A stretch of DNA of 36,786 nucleotides. Origin: an uncultured Gammaproteobacteria bacterium. Lineage in GTDB: Bacteria; Pseudomonadota; Gammaproteobacteria; GCA-001735895. The stretch lies in contig CAMYON010000026.1 of assembly GCA_947260025.1 (NCBI GenBank), positions 1 to 36,786 of the forward strand. Reading direction: 5' to 3'. The notes under the pieces were generated by a model. It was given only the letters and a program-made list of their open reading frames with translations, did no database searches and was not told the DNA's origin. Within the stretch, counting starts at the first letter, position 1; every line of letters begins with the position of its first letter. Below are positions 25,858 to 34,489 of this stretch, piece after piece. Made by a program: the position numbers and the translations under genes.

Positions 25858-26537
25858 GCACCCTCGCATCCGGAATCCGGTTGAAAGACGGTCGGCGACG
25901 TTACAACACTGGAACGCCCGACCTGTTGCTCGACGCCGCCGAGTATCTTTTCAGCCGCATGGATTACGAATCGACGACGCTCGCCGATATCGCCAAACAG
26001 GCCAATGCCAATGTCGGTCAAATCGTTTACCACTTCGGCACCAAGGAAGAGTTGCTGCGCGCCTGCATCCTGCGTCGTGCCGTAATCCTGTCGCAGCAAC
26101 GCATGAAGCTGCTCGAAAGTTACCAGCAACTGGTGGGCCGGCAGGGAATGCAGATCGAGCCCCTGATCCGGGCATACATGGACCCGTTCTTCGCACTGGT
26201 GTTGGGAGAGGACGATCAGGGACGAGACTACGCGCGCCTGCTGGCTCGCTTCGTATGGCGCGAAAACGCCACCGAAATCATCGCCGAGGGATTCAACGAA
26301 GCGGCGATGCTTTATATCGATAGTTTTCGCCAGGCGTTACCGGGGCTGGACGAGGACAGCGTCGCCCGGGGATTCCAGTTTATGCTGGGCACCATCTACA
26401 GTTCGGTGGCCGGCGACAAGCGCATCGAACTCCTGACCGACGGGGTCTCGAAGGCGCGCGATTACCAGGCTTACTACGATGTTCTGGTGCCGTTCGTCAC
26501 GGCCGGGTTTACCCGCATGGCCGAACACAAACCGTAA
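25854..26537 (+). CDS. TetR-family transcriptional regulator
   Basis: A 227-residue repressor-type regulator. The N-terminal HTH (residues 23-70) reads LLLDAAEYLFSRMDYESTTL then ADIAKQANANVGQIVYHFGTKEELL, and the C-terminal domain is a helical ligand-binding bundle with the YbiH/CecR-like look. It is divergent from the transporter operon, and the region between holds a clear inverted repeat, so it likely represses that operon and itself until a ligand (imported compound or derivative) appears. The start is a TTG at 25854 with AAGGA 11 bases upstream; a TTG at 25881 is an alternative, especially if the TATAAC at 25843 is the -10. Confidence 0.85.
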   Translation: MSTLASGIRLKDGRRRYNTGTPDLLLDAAEYLFSRMDYESTTLADIAKQANANVGQIVYHFGTKEELLRACILRRAVILSQQRMKLLESYQQLVGRQGMQIEPLIRAYMDPFFALVLGEDDQGRDYARLLARFVWRENATEIIAEGFNEAAMLYIDSFRQALPGLDEDSVARGFQFMLGTIYSSVAGDKRIELLTDGVSKARDYQAYYDVLVPFVTAGFTRMAEHKP

Positions 26538-26580
26538 GTCTGGCGCTTATCAGCCAGGGACATCCTGAAGGAGAATACCC

Positions 26581-26988
26581 ATGTCGATCCGAGGCAGTTG
26601 TTTATGCGGTAAAGTCAGCTACGAAGTCACCGGCCCTTATCCGACAGCCTGGCATTGCCATTGTTCGCAGTGCCGGCGGGCGCACGGCGCGCCCTGCGGT
26701 TCCTATCTCGGCGTCGAACCGGAAAATTTCAAATGGCTATCGGGTGAAGAGCTGGTCAAGTCTTACGCGCCGGAAGACGGTGGTTTTCTGTTTTGCAGCG
26801 AATGCGGGTCCAACGTCGCCGGTTCTTGGAAGGGTGAAATCTGCCAGGTGACGTTCGGCACGATGGAGGGCGACCCGGAAGCCCATCCGCGGGAACACAT
26901 TTTCGTCGGTTCCAAAGCATCCTGGATCGATATCGGCGATAACCTGCCGCAACACGACGAGTATCCCCCCGACTTCGATGCCAGCTGA
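26581..26988 (+). CDS. GFA/CENP-V-domain protein (formaldehyde-activating-like)
   Basis: A 135-residue zinc protein of the Gfa family, whose best-known member is described as accelerating formation of S-hydroxymethyl-glutathione from formaldehyde. Zinc-binding cysteines are visible: CLCGKVSYE (7, 9), HCHCSQC (26, 28, 31 region) and FCSECGS (72, 75 region). It lies between the TetR gene and a GcvT-fold gene; demethylation reactions release formaldehyde, so detoxification or capture is a reasonable role, but many GFA-domain proteins have other functions. A GGAG lies before the ATG. Confidence 0.85.
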   Translation: MSIRGSCLCGKVSYEVTGPYPTAWHCHCSQCRRAHGAPCGSYLGVEPENFKWLSGEELVKSYAPEDGGFLFCSECGSNVAGSWKGEICQVTFGTMEGDPEAHPREHIFVGSKASWIDIGDNLPQHDEYPPDFDAS

Positions 26989-26995
26989 CGAAGAT

Positions 26996-28126
26996 ATGAA
27001 CGATTCGAGTCGTCCCGGACGGACTGACACCGTGCGCATCGGGGCACGACGTTTCGAGCAATCGCCTTATTACGCGTGTTACGCGAACCCGGCCACGGTG
27101 CTCGGGGTTGCGGCCGAGCGTTTTTACCCGGCGGACATCGGCGAGGACAAGAATGAAATTTACCGGGCGCTACGCAGCGAGGCCGCGCTGTTCGACGTGC
27201 CGGAAAAGCCGTGGCAAATCGAAGGGCCGGACGCGGTGCCTTTCCTCGAGCGAATTTTTGCGCGCCGCGTCGGCACCCTGCCCGAAGGACGCGGCCGTTA
27301 TGCCATCGCCTGTACCGCCGAGGGCGGCACCTACATGGACGGCATCCTGTTCAGGCTCGGGGAAAACCGCTTCTGGTACGTGCAACCCGACGGCGCTTTC
27401 GAACAATGGCTGCTGGCGCATCGAACCGGGTTCGACGTGACTATTACCGATCCGCATTCCCGGGTGCTGCAGCTGCAGGGCCCGAACTCGATGCGGATAA
27501 TGGCGGACGCCACCGGCGGCGCGATCGACGACGGCATGAAATACTTCGCTGCGGGTTTTTTCGATATCGGGGGGCAACGCCTGTACGTCTCGCGTACCGG
27601 CTGGACCGGCGAGCTGGGTTACGAGATTTACTCCGACGGCGCGATCACCGACCACCCGCGGCTGTGGAACGACCTGTTCGAGGCCGGGGCCGCGCACGGC
27701 ATGGTCTTCGGCAGTCTCGCCGCGATGGGAGTTCGGCGGATCGAGGCGGGCATCCTCGACAACCTGTCGGACTTCGATCCGTCGATCACGCCTTTCGAGG
27801 CGGGCCTCGAGGCCTTCATCGACCTCGACAAGGAAGACGATTTTATCGGCCGCGATGCGCTGCGCAACGCGGACCGGCGAACGCGGCTGTACGGCATCAA
27901 GTGCCCGTCGATCACGCCGGTGAATGGCGCCAAAATTCTGGACGCCCAGGGGCCGGTCGGTCGCCTCACCGGGGCCGCCTGGTCTCCCGGTCTCGACTGC
28001 GGCATCGGTATCGTCCGCTTCGACGAACCCGGCGACTGGGCCGGCAGGACATTATCTATAAGTACGCCACAAGATCACCTCGTCGACTGCGAGGTTCTGA
28101 CGCTACCGTTCTACGACCGGGCCTAG
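26996..28126 (+). CDS. GcvT-fold aminomethyltransferase/demethylase-like protein B
   Basis: A 376-residue GcvT-fold protein, paralogous to the one at 17868. Shared blocks include FDVPEKPWQIEGPDAVPFLE, GRYAIACTAEGGTYMDGIL, DPHSRVLQLQGPNS, YVSRTGWTGELGYEIY and RRIEAGILDN. It should use tetrahydrofolate to accept a one-carbon group, but the donor is unknown. The ATG at 26996 (MNDSSRPGRTD) follows the GFA stop by seven bases; a start at 26978 would overlap it. The codon usage is more GC-rich than in the left of the window. It converges on the selenoprotein gene. Confidence 0.8.
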   Translation: MNDSSRPGRTDTVRIGARRFEQSPYYACYANPATVLGVAAERFYPADIGEDKNEIYRALRSEAALFDVPEKPWQIEGPDAVPFLERIFARRVGTLPEGRGRYAIACTAEGGTYMDGILFRLGENRFWYVQPDGAFEQWLLAHRTGFDVTITDPHSRVLQLQGPNSMRIMADATGGAIDDGMKYFAAGFFDIGGQRLYVSRTGWTGELGYEIYSDGAITDHPRLWNDLFEAGAAHGMVFGSLAAMGVRRIEAGILDNLSDFDPSITPFEAGLEAFIDLDKEDDFIGRDALRNADRRTRLYGIKCPSITPVNGAKILDAQGPVGRLTGAAWSPGLDCGIGIVRFDEPGDWAGRTLSISTPQDHLVDCEVLTLPFYDRA

Positions 28127-28138
28127 CCCCGTCGATAT

Positions 28139-28152
28139 CCGCGCCGGCGCGG
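28139..28152. repeat. GC-rich perfect palindrome between convergent genes
   Basis: CCGCGCCGGCGCGG is its own complement, in the 40-base gap between GcvT-fold B and the selenoprotein gene. There is no U-tract on either side, so a terminator role is only possible. Confidence 0.35.
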
Positions 28153-28166
28153 TCGCGGCGCCGGTG

Positions 28167-29402
28167 CTACCACCCCGACCCGGAACTTCCGGGCAGCGGG
28201 CCCTCGGACCAGAAGCGCGGCGTGATCAGCGACATGTCGACGACCTGGCGCAGCACCCGGTCCTCCGACTCGAGCGCCACCGCCTCGAGCCACAGCAGCA
28301 ACAGCCCGGCCTTCGACTCTTCCCAGAACCACTTGCCCAGCAGCTCGAAATCGTCGATGCCGTCGCGGTGCGTGCGCGTCTCCGTGTAGTAAGCCTGCAG
28401 GTCCTCGGCCACGAGCTTGAGCGCCGGGATCGGCGACAGTCCCTTGCGCGGGCTCCTGGGCCGCTCGCCTTTGACGAAGGCGGCGATGTACGGCGCCAGA
28501 CCCGCAATCTCGAGTTCGCTGGCCCCCACCGTGGTACGCCCGCGTGCCGCGACCGCCGCCTCGTAGGCCGGGCGCAATTCCTCGACCTCGGCCTGAACCT
28601 CGGCCAGTAATGCATCGACATCGCCGATATCGTCCGTCGAGTACACGAGCCCGGGCGGCAGCGCATAGCCCATGCGCCCGCCTTTAACCGGGATGACGTC
28701 GGGAAAATCCTCCAGCACCGGGCCGGACGGCGCGTCGAACAGCTCGAACGCCGCGCGAATGACCTTCAACTGGTATTCGGGATCGTTGGGTTTGCCCATC
28801 GGGCGCCCCATTGGGAAATTGAGCCACAGCGCGCGCGGCGGCTTGACCAACTCGATATGCTCGCGCACGAATCCGACCAGGACCGTCGCGAAACCCTCCG
28901 CCTCGAAGTAATGTGCCAGCCCGCTCACGGCGCGCGTGCAAAAAGGTCAGACGGGTATCAGGAATACCGTGTTGACGTTATCGGCTTTCATCCGCGCCGC
29001 AACCTCGAGGGCCGACTTTTCCATGTCATTCGGATCGGCGGCGCCCATGAAGGTGTAATGCTCGTCGGCCACCAAGCCGATCTCGCCGGCCTCTGCCATC
29101 TCTTCCAGCCGGTCGAGCGGGATGATCGCGTTCAAATCCTGCTGCCAGGCGGTGCGGTCGTATTCGACCGCGACGTGCGTCATCACCAGGTCGCGATCGT
29201 GCTTACCGATAACACGATGATTGCGCGCGAGCCACGAAAACGGCTTGTCGCCGCGCCTCGAGACGGCCGCCGACGAGACGATCGATATTCGACGCTGTTT
29301 CGCGGGCACGGGTTCGGACCAGCCGGTTCGGCCGACCTCGAACTCCTTGAGTTCTTCGATGAAACCGCGCCCCACGGCCGGCATCTCTACAATTCTTACC
29401 AT
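28167..29402 (-). CDS. GrdB/PrdB-family selenoprotein 1 (in-frame UGA as Sec)
   Basis: One 411-residue protein, seen by ordinary calling as two frames split at UGA 28949-28947. The frames join as LIPV-Sec-PFCTRAVSGL, Sec 152 with Cys 155 in a Sec-x-x-Cys redox motif. Residues 1-240 match the D-proline/glycine reductase selenoprotein B superfamily: IVSSAAVSRRGDKPF, THVAVEYD, QDLNAIIPLDRL, YTFMGAADP, then after Sec PPRALWLNFPMGRPMGKPND. The last 160 residues are an extension shared with selenoprotein 2 but not with PrdB. A strong AGGAG lies before the ATG at 29402. SelA, SelB and tRNA-Sec lie near. It is likely a cytoplasmic redox enzyme; the substrate is unknown. The pyruvoyl partner (GrdE/PrdA) is not in the window. 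Confidence 0.88.
28919..28935 (-). promoter_or_regulatory. SECIS-like hairpin of selenoprotein 1
   Basis: Bases 12 to 28 after the UGA fold by hand as G-C, C-G, a G·G mismatch, then three pairs C-G, G-C, C-G, closing a five-base loop CGUGA. The apical GU lies at bases 19-20 after UGA, about where it is in E. coli fdhF (GU at 20-21 by my count). The sequence is identical to that of selenoprotein 2 over 26 bases. Confidence 0.65.
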
Positions 29403-29449
29403 CGTTGTACTCCTCTCCTGAACGGTAAAACTGGCTTCCATAAACCAGT

Positions 29450-29539
29450 AATCGTTTACTCTGTACGGGTTTTTGAATATATTTCGATAGATTAAATCGA
29501 ATTATATAAATAAATTCGTAAAGATGTAACGAATTTTGA
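29450..29539. promoter_or_regulatory. Divergent promoter/operator, copy 2
   Basis: This region between selenoprotein 1 and the alcohol dehydrogenase matches the TetR-region block at 25768-25857 without gaps. The inverted repeat at 29479-29505 is ATATTTCGA, nine bases, TCGAATTAT (8 of 9 arm bases pair). A candidate right-facing -10 is TGTAAC (29525-29530); both copies end in the same 11-base string ACGAATTTTGA. A candidate left-facing -10 TATATT overlaps the left arm. It is probably bound by the same TetR protein. Confidence 0.6.
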
Positions 29540-29602
29540 TTGCCCAGGACATAACACCTGGACCGAAATCAACTGACCAACAGATAATACCGAACCACCT
29601 GA

Positions 29603-29635
29603 TTAGCTGCCAGACACCCTCGAGTGTCTGGCTAA
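29603..29635 (+). promoter_or_regulatory. Stable hairpin in the leader of the ADH-selAB transcript
   Basis: CCAGACAC (29610-29617) pairs with GTGTCTGG (29624-29631) around CCTCGA, with TTAG/CTAA extending the base of the stem. It lies between the proposed transcription start near 29536 and the dehydrogenase start. No U-tract follows, so it is not an obvious terminator; it could be a protein-binding site, a stability element or an operator at the DNA level. Confidence 0.45.
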
Positions 29636-29691
29636 CCTACAGCGATTCAGAGCGACCAGACCGGCGGATAGCGCCAAACAGGAGTGATGCC

Positions 29692-30888
29692 GTGAACACC
29701 ATTCAAAACTCGATCCCCGCAGCGGATGCGGATTTGCTCGCGCCCCAGGATTTCACCTTCCCGGTACCGATTGCCTACGGTCCCGGTCGCCTGGCTGAAA
29801 TCGGACAGCGCTGCGCCGATATGGGACTGTCCAACCCGTTGATCGTGACCGATCGCAGCAGCCGCGATCTGCCGTTCATCGCGCAGTTGCAGCAGTATCT
29901 GGCCGAGGCCGACCTGCGGTCCGGCCTGTTTTTCGAGATCTCGCCCAACCCGCGCGACGATGAAATCGGCGCCGGCCGCGCCATGTTCGTCGACGGCCAG
30001 CACGACGCGATTATCGCAATCGGCGGCGGCAGCGCGATGGATGGCGGCAAATCGATCTGCCTGACGGCAAACAACGATATCGATTTGTGGGCGTTCGAAT
30101 TCGAACAGCCGGTGCCGGAGATTGGCCGAAGCTTTCCGGCCCTCATCACCATCCCCACCACCGCCGGGACCGGCGCCGAAACCGAAAGCACCGCCATGGT
30201 CACCGACGTCGGGCAAGGCATGAAATTTTGCGTCTGGCATCCCGGTCTCAAACCTTCGCTGGCCCTGCTAGACCCCGAGTTGACCATCGGCCTGCCGGTC
30301 AACCTGACCGCCTGGACCGGCGCTGATGCGATGATCCATAACATCGAGGCCTACCTGGTACCTGGCTTTAACCCGCTATGCGACGGACTTGCGCTCGAAG
30401 GGCTTGCACTGGTATCCAAATGGCTGCCGATCGTGGTCCGCGAACCGCAAAACATGGCCGCCCGCGGCGGCATGCTAATGGGCTCCTGCCTCGGCGGCAT
30501 CGCGTTCCTGAAGGGGCTGGGCCTGGTGCACGCCATTTCGCATATGGTCGGCGCCGAGTACAACACCCACCACGGCCTGACCAATGCCATCATTCTGCCG
30601 GTGGTGATGCGTTACAACCTGCCCGGAATGGACGACAAGGTAAAGCGCATGGCCGATGCGATGGGATTGCGAGAGCATTCGACCGAGGCTTTCATTACCG
30701 AACTCGAACGCCTGCTGGACGATATTGAAATTCCGAGGTCGCTAAGCGAGATCGGCGTACCCGAGGACTGCGCGCAGCGCATCGCCGAGAAAGCGGTCAA
30801 GGACAGCGCCGCGGGCACCAACCCGCGCGAGGCCAGCGTGGAACAGATCAGGAAATTAACCGAGGCTGCGATCACCCAGGCGCGCTAA
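29692..30888 (+). CDS. Iron-containing alcohol dehydrogenase family protein
   Basis: A 398-residue NAD(P)-dependent type III alcohol dehydrogenase. Family features are the dinucleotide site IIAIGGGSAMDGGKSI, IPTTAGTGAETESTAMV, and the metal ligands: Asp in GADAMIHNIEAY, His in HAISHMVGAEYNTHHG with the second and third His there. GTG at 29692 is preceded by AGGAG; the open frame continues back to a TTG at 29536, but the extension has no family similarity. Its likely role is reduction or oxidation of an aldehyde or alcohol, perhaps formaldehyde/methanol-like or the carbon chain of the imported compound. It is first in a unit with selA and selB. Confidence 0.88.
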   Translation: MNTIQNSIPAADADLLAPQDFTFPVPIAYGPGRLAEIGQRCADMGLSNPLIVTDRSSRDLPFIAQLQQYLAEADLRSGLFFEISPNPRDDEIGAGRAMFVDGQHDAIIAIGGGSAMDGGKSICLTANNDIDLWAFEFEQPVPEIGRSFPALITIPTTAGTGAETESTAMVTDVGQGMKFCVWHPGLKPSLALLDPELTIGLPVNLTAWTGADAMIHNIEAYLVPGFNPLCDGLALEGLALVSKWLPIVVREPQNMAARGGMLMGSCLGGIAFLKGLGLVHAISHMVGAEYNTHHGLTNAIILPVVMRYNLPGMDDKVKRMADAMGLREHSTEAFITELERLLDDIEIPRSLSEIGVPEDCAQRIAEKAVKDSAAGTNPREASVEQIRKLTEAAITQAR

Positions 30889-30934
30889 TCCAGTGTAAAC
30901 TCGACTACGCCTGCTTCGGTCCGTGTGATTCGAC

Positions 30935-32329
30935 ATGCCTATTATCGATGCCCCCAACAAGTTGCCATCTGTCGACCGGCTCCTGAACGATCCGGAGACA
31001 GCCCCGCTGGTGCAAGACCATGGCGCGCCCCTCGTCACCCGCTGCGCGCGCAGCGTACTGGCTGCGGCACGTGAACAGGTGCTTGCCGGAGAATCGTTCG
31101 AATCACGCGATCTCGTCGTCAACCTGCGCGAGGAGGTCGCCCGGGCGCTGCGCCCCTCGTTGCGCCGGGTCATCAACCTGACGGGAACGGTGCTGCACAC
31201 CAACCTGGGACGCGCCGCGTTACCCGAATCGGCGATCGAGGCGATGGCCGAGATTGCTCGCGGCGCCAGCAATCTCGAGTTCGACCTCGGCGCAGGCAGG
31301 CGCGGTGATCGCCACCAGCATGCCGCAGCCCTGCTGCACGAATTGACCGGTGCTGAGTCTGCGCTAGTGGTCAACAACAACGCGGCCGCCGTGTTGCTGA
31401 CGCTCAACAGCCTGGCGTTACGCAAGGAAGTCCCGGTTTCGAGGGGCGAGCTGATCGAGATCGGCGGCGCCTTTCGCATGCCCGACATCATGGCGCGGGC
31501 GGGCTGCAAACTGGTCGAGGTCGGTACCACCAACCGCACGCACGCAAAAGATTTCGAGGCAGCGATCGGTCCAAAGACCGCGCTATTGATGAAGGTGCAC
31601 ACCAGCAACTACGAGATTCAGGGATTCACCAAACAGCTCGCCGAAGCGGAACTTGCCAGGATCGCGCATGCGCAGGATCTGCCACTGGTAACCGACCTCG
31701 GCAGCGGCAGCCTGATCGACCTGGAGGTCCACGGTTTGCCGCATGAACCCACCGTCCGCGAAATGCTCGACGCGGGCGCCGACCTGGTGACCTTCAGCGG
31801 CGATAAAATCCTCGGCGGGCCGCAGGCCGGGATCATCGCCGGCCGTCGCGACCTCATCGAAAAGATCAGGCGCAACCCGATAGCGCGCGCCCTGCGGCCC
31901 GACAAGATTACGCTAGCCGCACTCGAGGCGGTGCTGCGGCTGTACACCGATTCGGCGCGTCTCGCCGACAGGCTGCCGACCCTGCGCTGGTTGACCCGCG
32001 ACGCGACGGAGATCGAGCAGTTGGCAACGCGCCTGGCGCCGGTCGTGCAGCGCCATTGCGAAGGCTTCGAGGTAAGCGTCGAGCGCACCCGGGCCCAGGT
32101 GGGCAGCGGCGCATTGCCGATCGACAGCCTCGAGAGCGCGGCGTTAAAACTCACCCGATCCGAAGTACGCCGGCCCGGCAAGGCGCTGCAGGAACTTGCC
32201 AGGAGGTTCCGTCAACTACCGATACCCGTGATCGGGCGCGTCGCCGACGACGCGCTGTGGCTCGACCTGCGCTGTCTCGAAGACGAAGCGGAATTCGTCG
32301 ACAACCTGCGGGGATTGACGAGCGCATGA
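30935..32329 (+). CDS. selA: L-seryl-tRNA(Sec) selenium transferase
   Basis: A 464-residue PLP enzyme that converts Ser-tRNA(Sec) to Sec-tRNA(Sec) with selenophosphate. The family core is present: [19 protein letters not shown], the Asn/Thr contacts in [12 protein letters not shown], and the PLP-binding Lys 291 in [14 protein letters not shown]. The length is normal for bacterial SelA. It ends in ATGA overlapping the selB start, so the two are coupled. It lies 46 bases after the dehydrogenase. No selD (selenophosphate synthetase) is in the window, so it must be elsewhere. Confidence 0.95.
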   Translation: MPIIDAPNKLPSVDRLLNDPETAPLVQDHGAPLVTRCARSVLAAAREQVLAGESFESRDLVVNLREEVARALRPSLRRVINLTGTVLHTNLGRAALPESAIEAMAEIARGASNLEFDLGAGRRGDRHQHAAALLHELTGAESALVVNNNAAAVLLTLNSLALRKEVPVSRGELIEIGGAFRMPDIMARAGCKLVEVGTTNRTHAKDFEAAIGPKTALLMKVHTSNYEIQGFTKQLAEAELARIAHAQDLPLVTDLGSGSLIDLEVHGLPHEPTVREMLDAGADLVTFSGDKILGGPQAGIIAGRRDLIEKIRRNPIARALRPDKITLAALEAVLRLYTDSARLADRLPTLRWLTRDATEIEQLATRLAPVVQRHCEGFEVSVERTRAQVGSGALPIDSLESAALKLTRSEVRRPGKALQELARRFRQLPIPVIGRVADDALWLDLRCLEDEAEFVDNLRGLTSA

Positions 32330-34263
32330 TCGTCGCAACGGCTGGTCACGTGGATCACGGCAAGACCGAGCTGGTCAAGGCGCTGACGGGTACGGATACC
32401 GACCGCCTGCCCGAGGAGCAGGCACGCGGCCTGTCGATCGACCTGGGCTTCGCCTATCTAACCCTGCCCGATCAAACGTCCCTCGGGTTCGTCGACGTGC
32501 CGGGGCACGAGAAGTTCATCCGTAACATGCTGGCCGGTGTCGGCGGCATCGACCTGGGTTTACTGGTGGTGGCCGCTGACGATGGGGTCATGCCGCAGAC
32601 GCGCGAGCATTTTGCGATCCTCGATTTGCTCGGCATCGATCGCTGCGTGGTGGCAATCACCAAGATCGATCGGGTCGACGACGATCGCATCCTCGAAGTG
32701 CAAGACGAGGTAGAGACCCTGCTCGCTATCGCGGGGCGCAAAGACACGCCCGTGTATCCCGTCTGTGCACCGGAAAACCTTGGGCTCGATACGCTTAAAA
32801 CCGCGCTGCAGGAGCAGGCGCATCGAGCGAACAACCACGATATCGGTGGCTGTTTCCGCATGTCGATCGACCGGGCATTCACGCTCAAGGGGGTTGGCCT
32901 GGTCGTAACCGGAATGGTGTTCGCCGGCGCGGCCGCTATCGACGACAACCTGCTGTTGTCGTCCGACGGGACGCCGGTACGGGTACGCGGGATTCGGGCG
33001 CACGATGACACGAGCGATCGTGCACGGGCGGGCGAGCGCTGCGCAATCAACATCGTCGGGCGCGGTGTCAGCGAAAACTCGGTGAGCCGGGGCGACTGGT
33101 TGATGCACTCGAACCTGCATGCGCCGACGCGCAGAATCGACGTCGATTTACGCGTGCTCGACGCCGAATCGAAAGCATTGAAACACTGGACGCCGACACA
33201 CCTGCATATCGGCGCGGACCACCTCGCGGCACGCGTTGCGGTACTCTCCGGCGGCAGCATCGCCGCGGGAGACCGGGGACTGGCGCAGCTGGTTTTGGCG
33301 CGGGATGCCTTCGTTGTACACGGCGATCGTTTCGTACTGCGCGACCAGTCTGCGCAACGCACCATCGCCGGCGGTCATGTCGTCGACCCTTTCTCGCCGA
33401 GGCGCGGCCGTGCCCGACCGAACCGAATCGCCGCACTGCAGGCGATGAATCGCCGCGATCCACGTGACGCGCTCGAGGCGCTGGCCGAGCTGAGCGAGGC
33501 CGGAGTGCCGCTCACAGCTTTCGCTACCTCGTTTAATCTGCCGGCAACTCGAATCGATGCCATCGTCGAATCGCTTTCACTCGAGCGAATCGAACATCAC
33601 TCCGAGGGGTGGGTCTTCAGCGCAACCCGATGGCAGGGTTTGCTCGACCGTATCGAACAGACGGTCGGGGACTTTCACGACACCAGTCCCGAACTTGCCG
33701 GAGCGAGTCTCAGGGATATTCAGCTGGCACTGAAACCCCACCTCGAGACGCCCGTACTCGAAGCCGCGGTCGATGCATTGGCCAACGAAAATCGCCTCGG
33801 CCGAAGGGGTGCACGGTTACATTCGCCAGCGCACGAGATCCGGGTCTCCGAGCACGACCGGCAACTCTGGACACGGGCGGTCGACCTGCTGGCGCCGCAA
33901 TCGGGCAGCCCGCTGAGCCTGCACCAGGCGGCGGAAGCGCTGCAGGTCGAGCGGAAAGTTCTGGAAACTTCGCTGAAACACGCTATCCAGTCCGGAGAGA
34001 TGGTGCCGTTGGCAAAAAACCGCTACGCACCGACATCCTATGTCGCGAAACTGGGAGGCGCCGCCGAAACACTGGCCGGGAAAACTGCCGACGGTTACTT
34101 TACCGTGGCCGAGTATTGTGTACAGACCAAAACTGGGCGAAACTTCGCCATCGATTTACTGGAGTACTTCGATCGCCTGGGCTTTACCGAGCGCTCAGGC
34201 AACAACCGTCGCATCAGGCGTCCTGCCGCGACCGTCTTCGCGATCGACGATGCAGGCTCATGA
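32326..34263 (+). CDS. selB: Selenocysteine-specific elongation factor
   Basis: A 645-residue translation GTPase that carries Sec-tRNA(Sec) to the ribosome at SECIS-marked UGA. G motifs: G1 GHVDHGKT (7-14), G3 DVPGHEKF (57-64), G4 TKID (112-115). After the three beta-barrel domains come the C-terminal winged helices that bind SECIS RNA (around 470-645; e.g. [18 protein letters not shown] and [20 protein letters not shown]). The open frame begins at 32056 inside selA, but the true ATG at 32326 overlaps the selA stop (ATGA). The stop codon 34261-34263 is followed directly by the tRNA-Sec gene. Confidence 0.95.
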   Translation: MIVATAGHVDHGKTELVKALTGTDTDRLPEEQARGLSIDLGFAYLTLPDQTSLGFVDVPGHEKFIRNMLAGVGGIDLGLLVVAADDGVMPQTREHFAILDLLGIDRCVVAITKIDRVDDDRILEVQDEVETLLAIAGRKDTPVYPVCAPENLGLDTLKTALQEQAHRANNHDIGGCFRMSIDRAFTLKGVGLVVTGMVFAGAAAIDDNLLLSSDGTPVRVRGIRAHDDTSDRARAGERCAINIVGRGVSENSVSRGDWLMHSNLHAPTRRIDVDLRVLDAESKALKHWTPTHLHIGADHLAARVAVLSGGSIAAGDRGLAQLVLARDAFVVHGDRFVLRDQSAQRTIAGGHVVDPFSPRRGRARPNRIAALQAMNRRDPRDALEALAELSEAGVPLTAFATSFNLPATRIDAIVESLSLERIEHHSEGWVFSATRWQGLLDRIEQTVGDFHDTSPELAGASLRDIQLALKPHLETPVLEAAVDALANENRLGRRGARLHSPAHEIRVSEHDRQLWTRAVDLLAPQSGSPLSLHQAAEALQVERKVLETSLKHAIQSGEMVPLAKNRYAPTSYVAKLGGAAETLAGKTADGYFTVAEYCVQTKTGRNFAIDLLEYFDRLGFTERSGNNRRIRRPAATVFAIDDAGS

Positions 34264-34359
34264 GGAAGAGGATCGCACCCCGGTGGGGCGCCCGGTCTTC
34301 AAATCCGGTGAGGGGCGTACCACGTCCCTGGTGGGTTCGACTCCCACGCTCTTCCGCCA
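34264..34359 (+). tRNA. selC: tRNA-Sec (UCA anticodon)
   Basis: A 96-base tRNA with the long acceptor, D and variable arms of bacterial tRNA-Sec. Acceptor GGAAGAG pairs with CTCTTCC, and an eighth pair (34271 and 34348) is a G·G mismatch by my alignment. The anticodon loop CTTCAAA (34297-34303) holds TCA. The T arm is GTGGG-TTCGACT-CCCAC. The discriminator G and CCA are encoded. It begins on the base after the selB stop, with no spacer. Confidence 0.93.
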
Positions 34360-34489
34360 TTTCACGGGTAGCGATTATTCACCGACCTGTTTGCCCGGCT
34401 CGGTTCGATCGGCTAGTATCGCCAAATGATTTTGAATCCGCAGGCATTGGAAAAAACCGATACCACAGCCCGCCTGCCAGGTCGCTGAC

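Noticed and set aside
27211-28389. Plus-strand 392-codon open frame overlapping GcvT-fold protein B and selenoprotein 1.
   Set aside because: Arg/Ala/Pro-rich shadow frame caused by high GC; both real genes have strong family matches.
28947-28949. Interpretation of the UGA in selenoprotein 1 as a nonsense mutation.
   Set aside because: The same UGA recurs at the same residue in the paralogue at 34949, followed by an identical 26-nt hairpin region and with selA, selB and tRNA-Sec adjacent.
29536-29691. In-frame TTG extension of the alcohol dehydrogenase (52 residues).
   Set aside because: The extension has no family similarity, overlaps the proposed promoter end, and GTG 29692 has AGGAG upstream.
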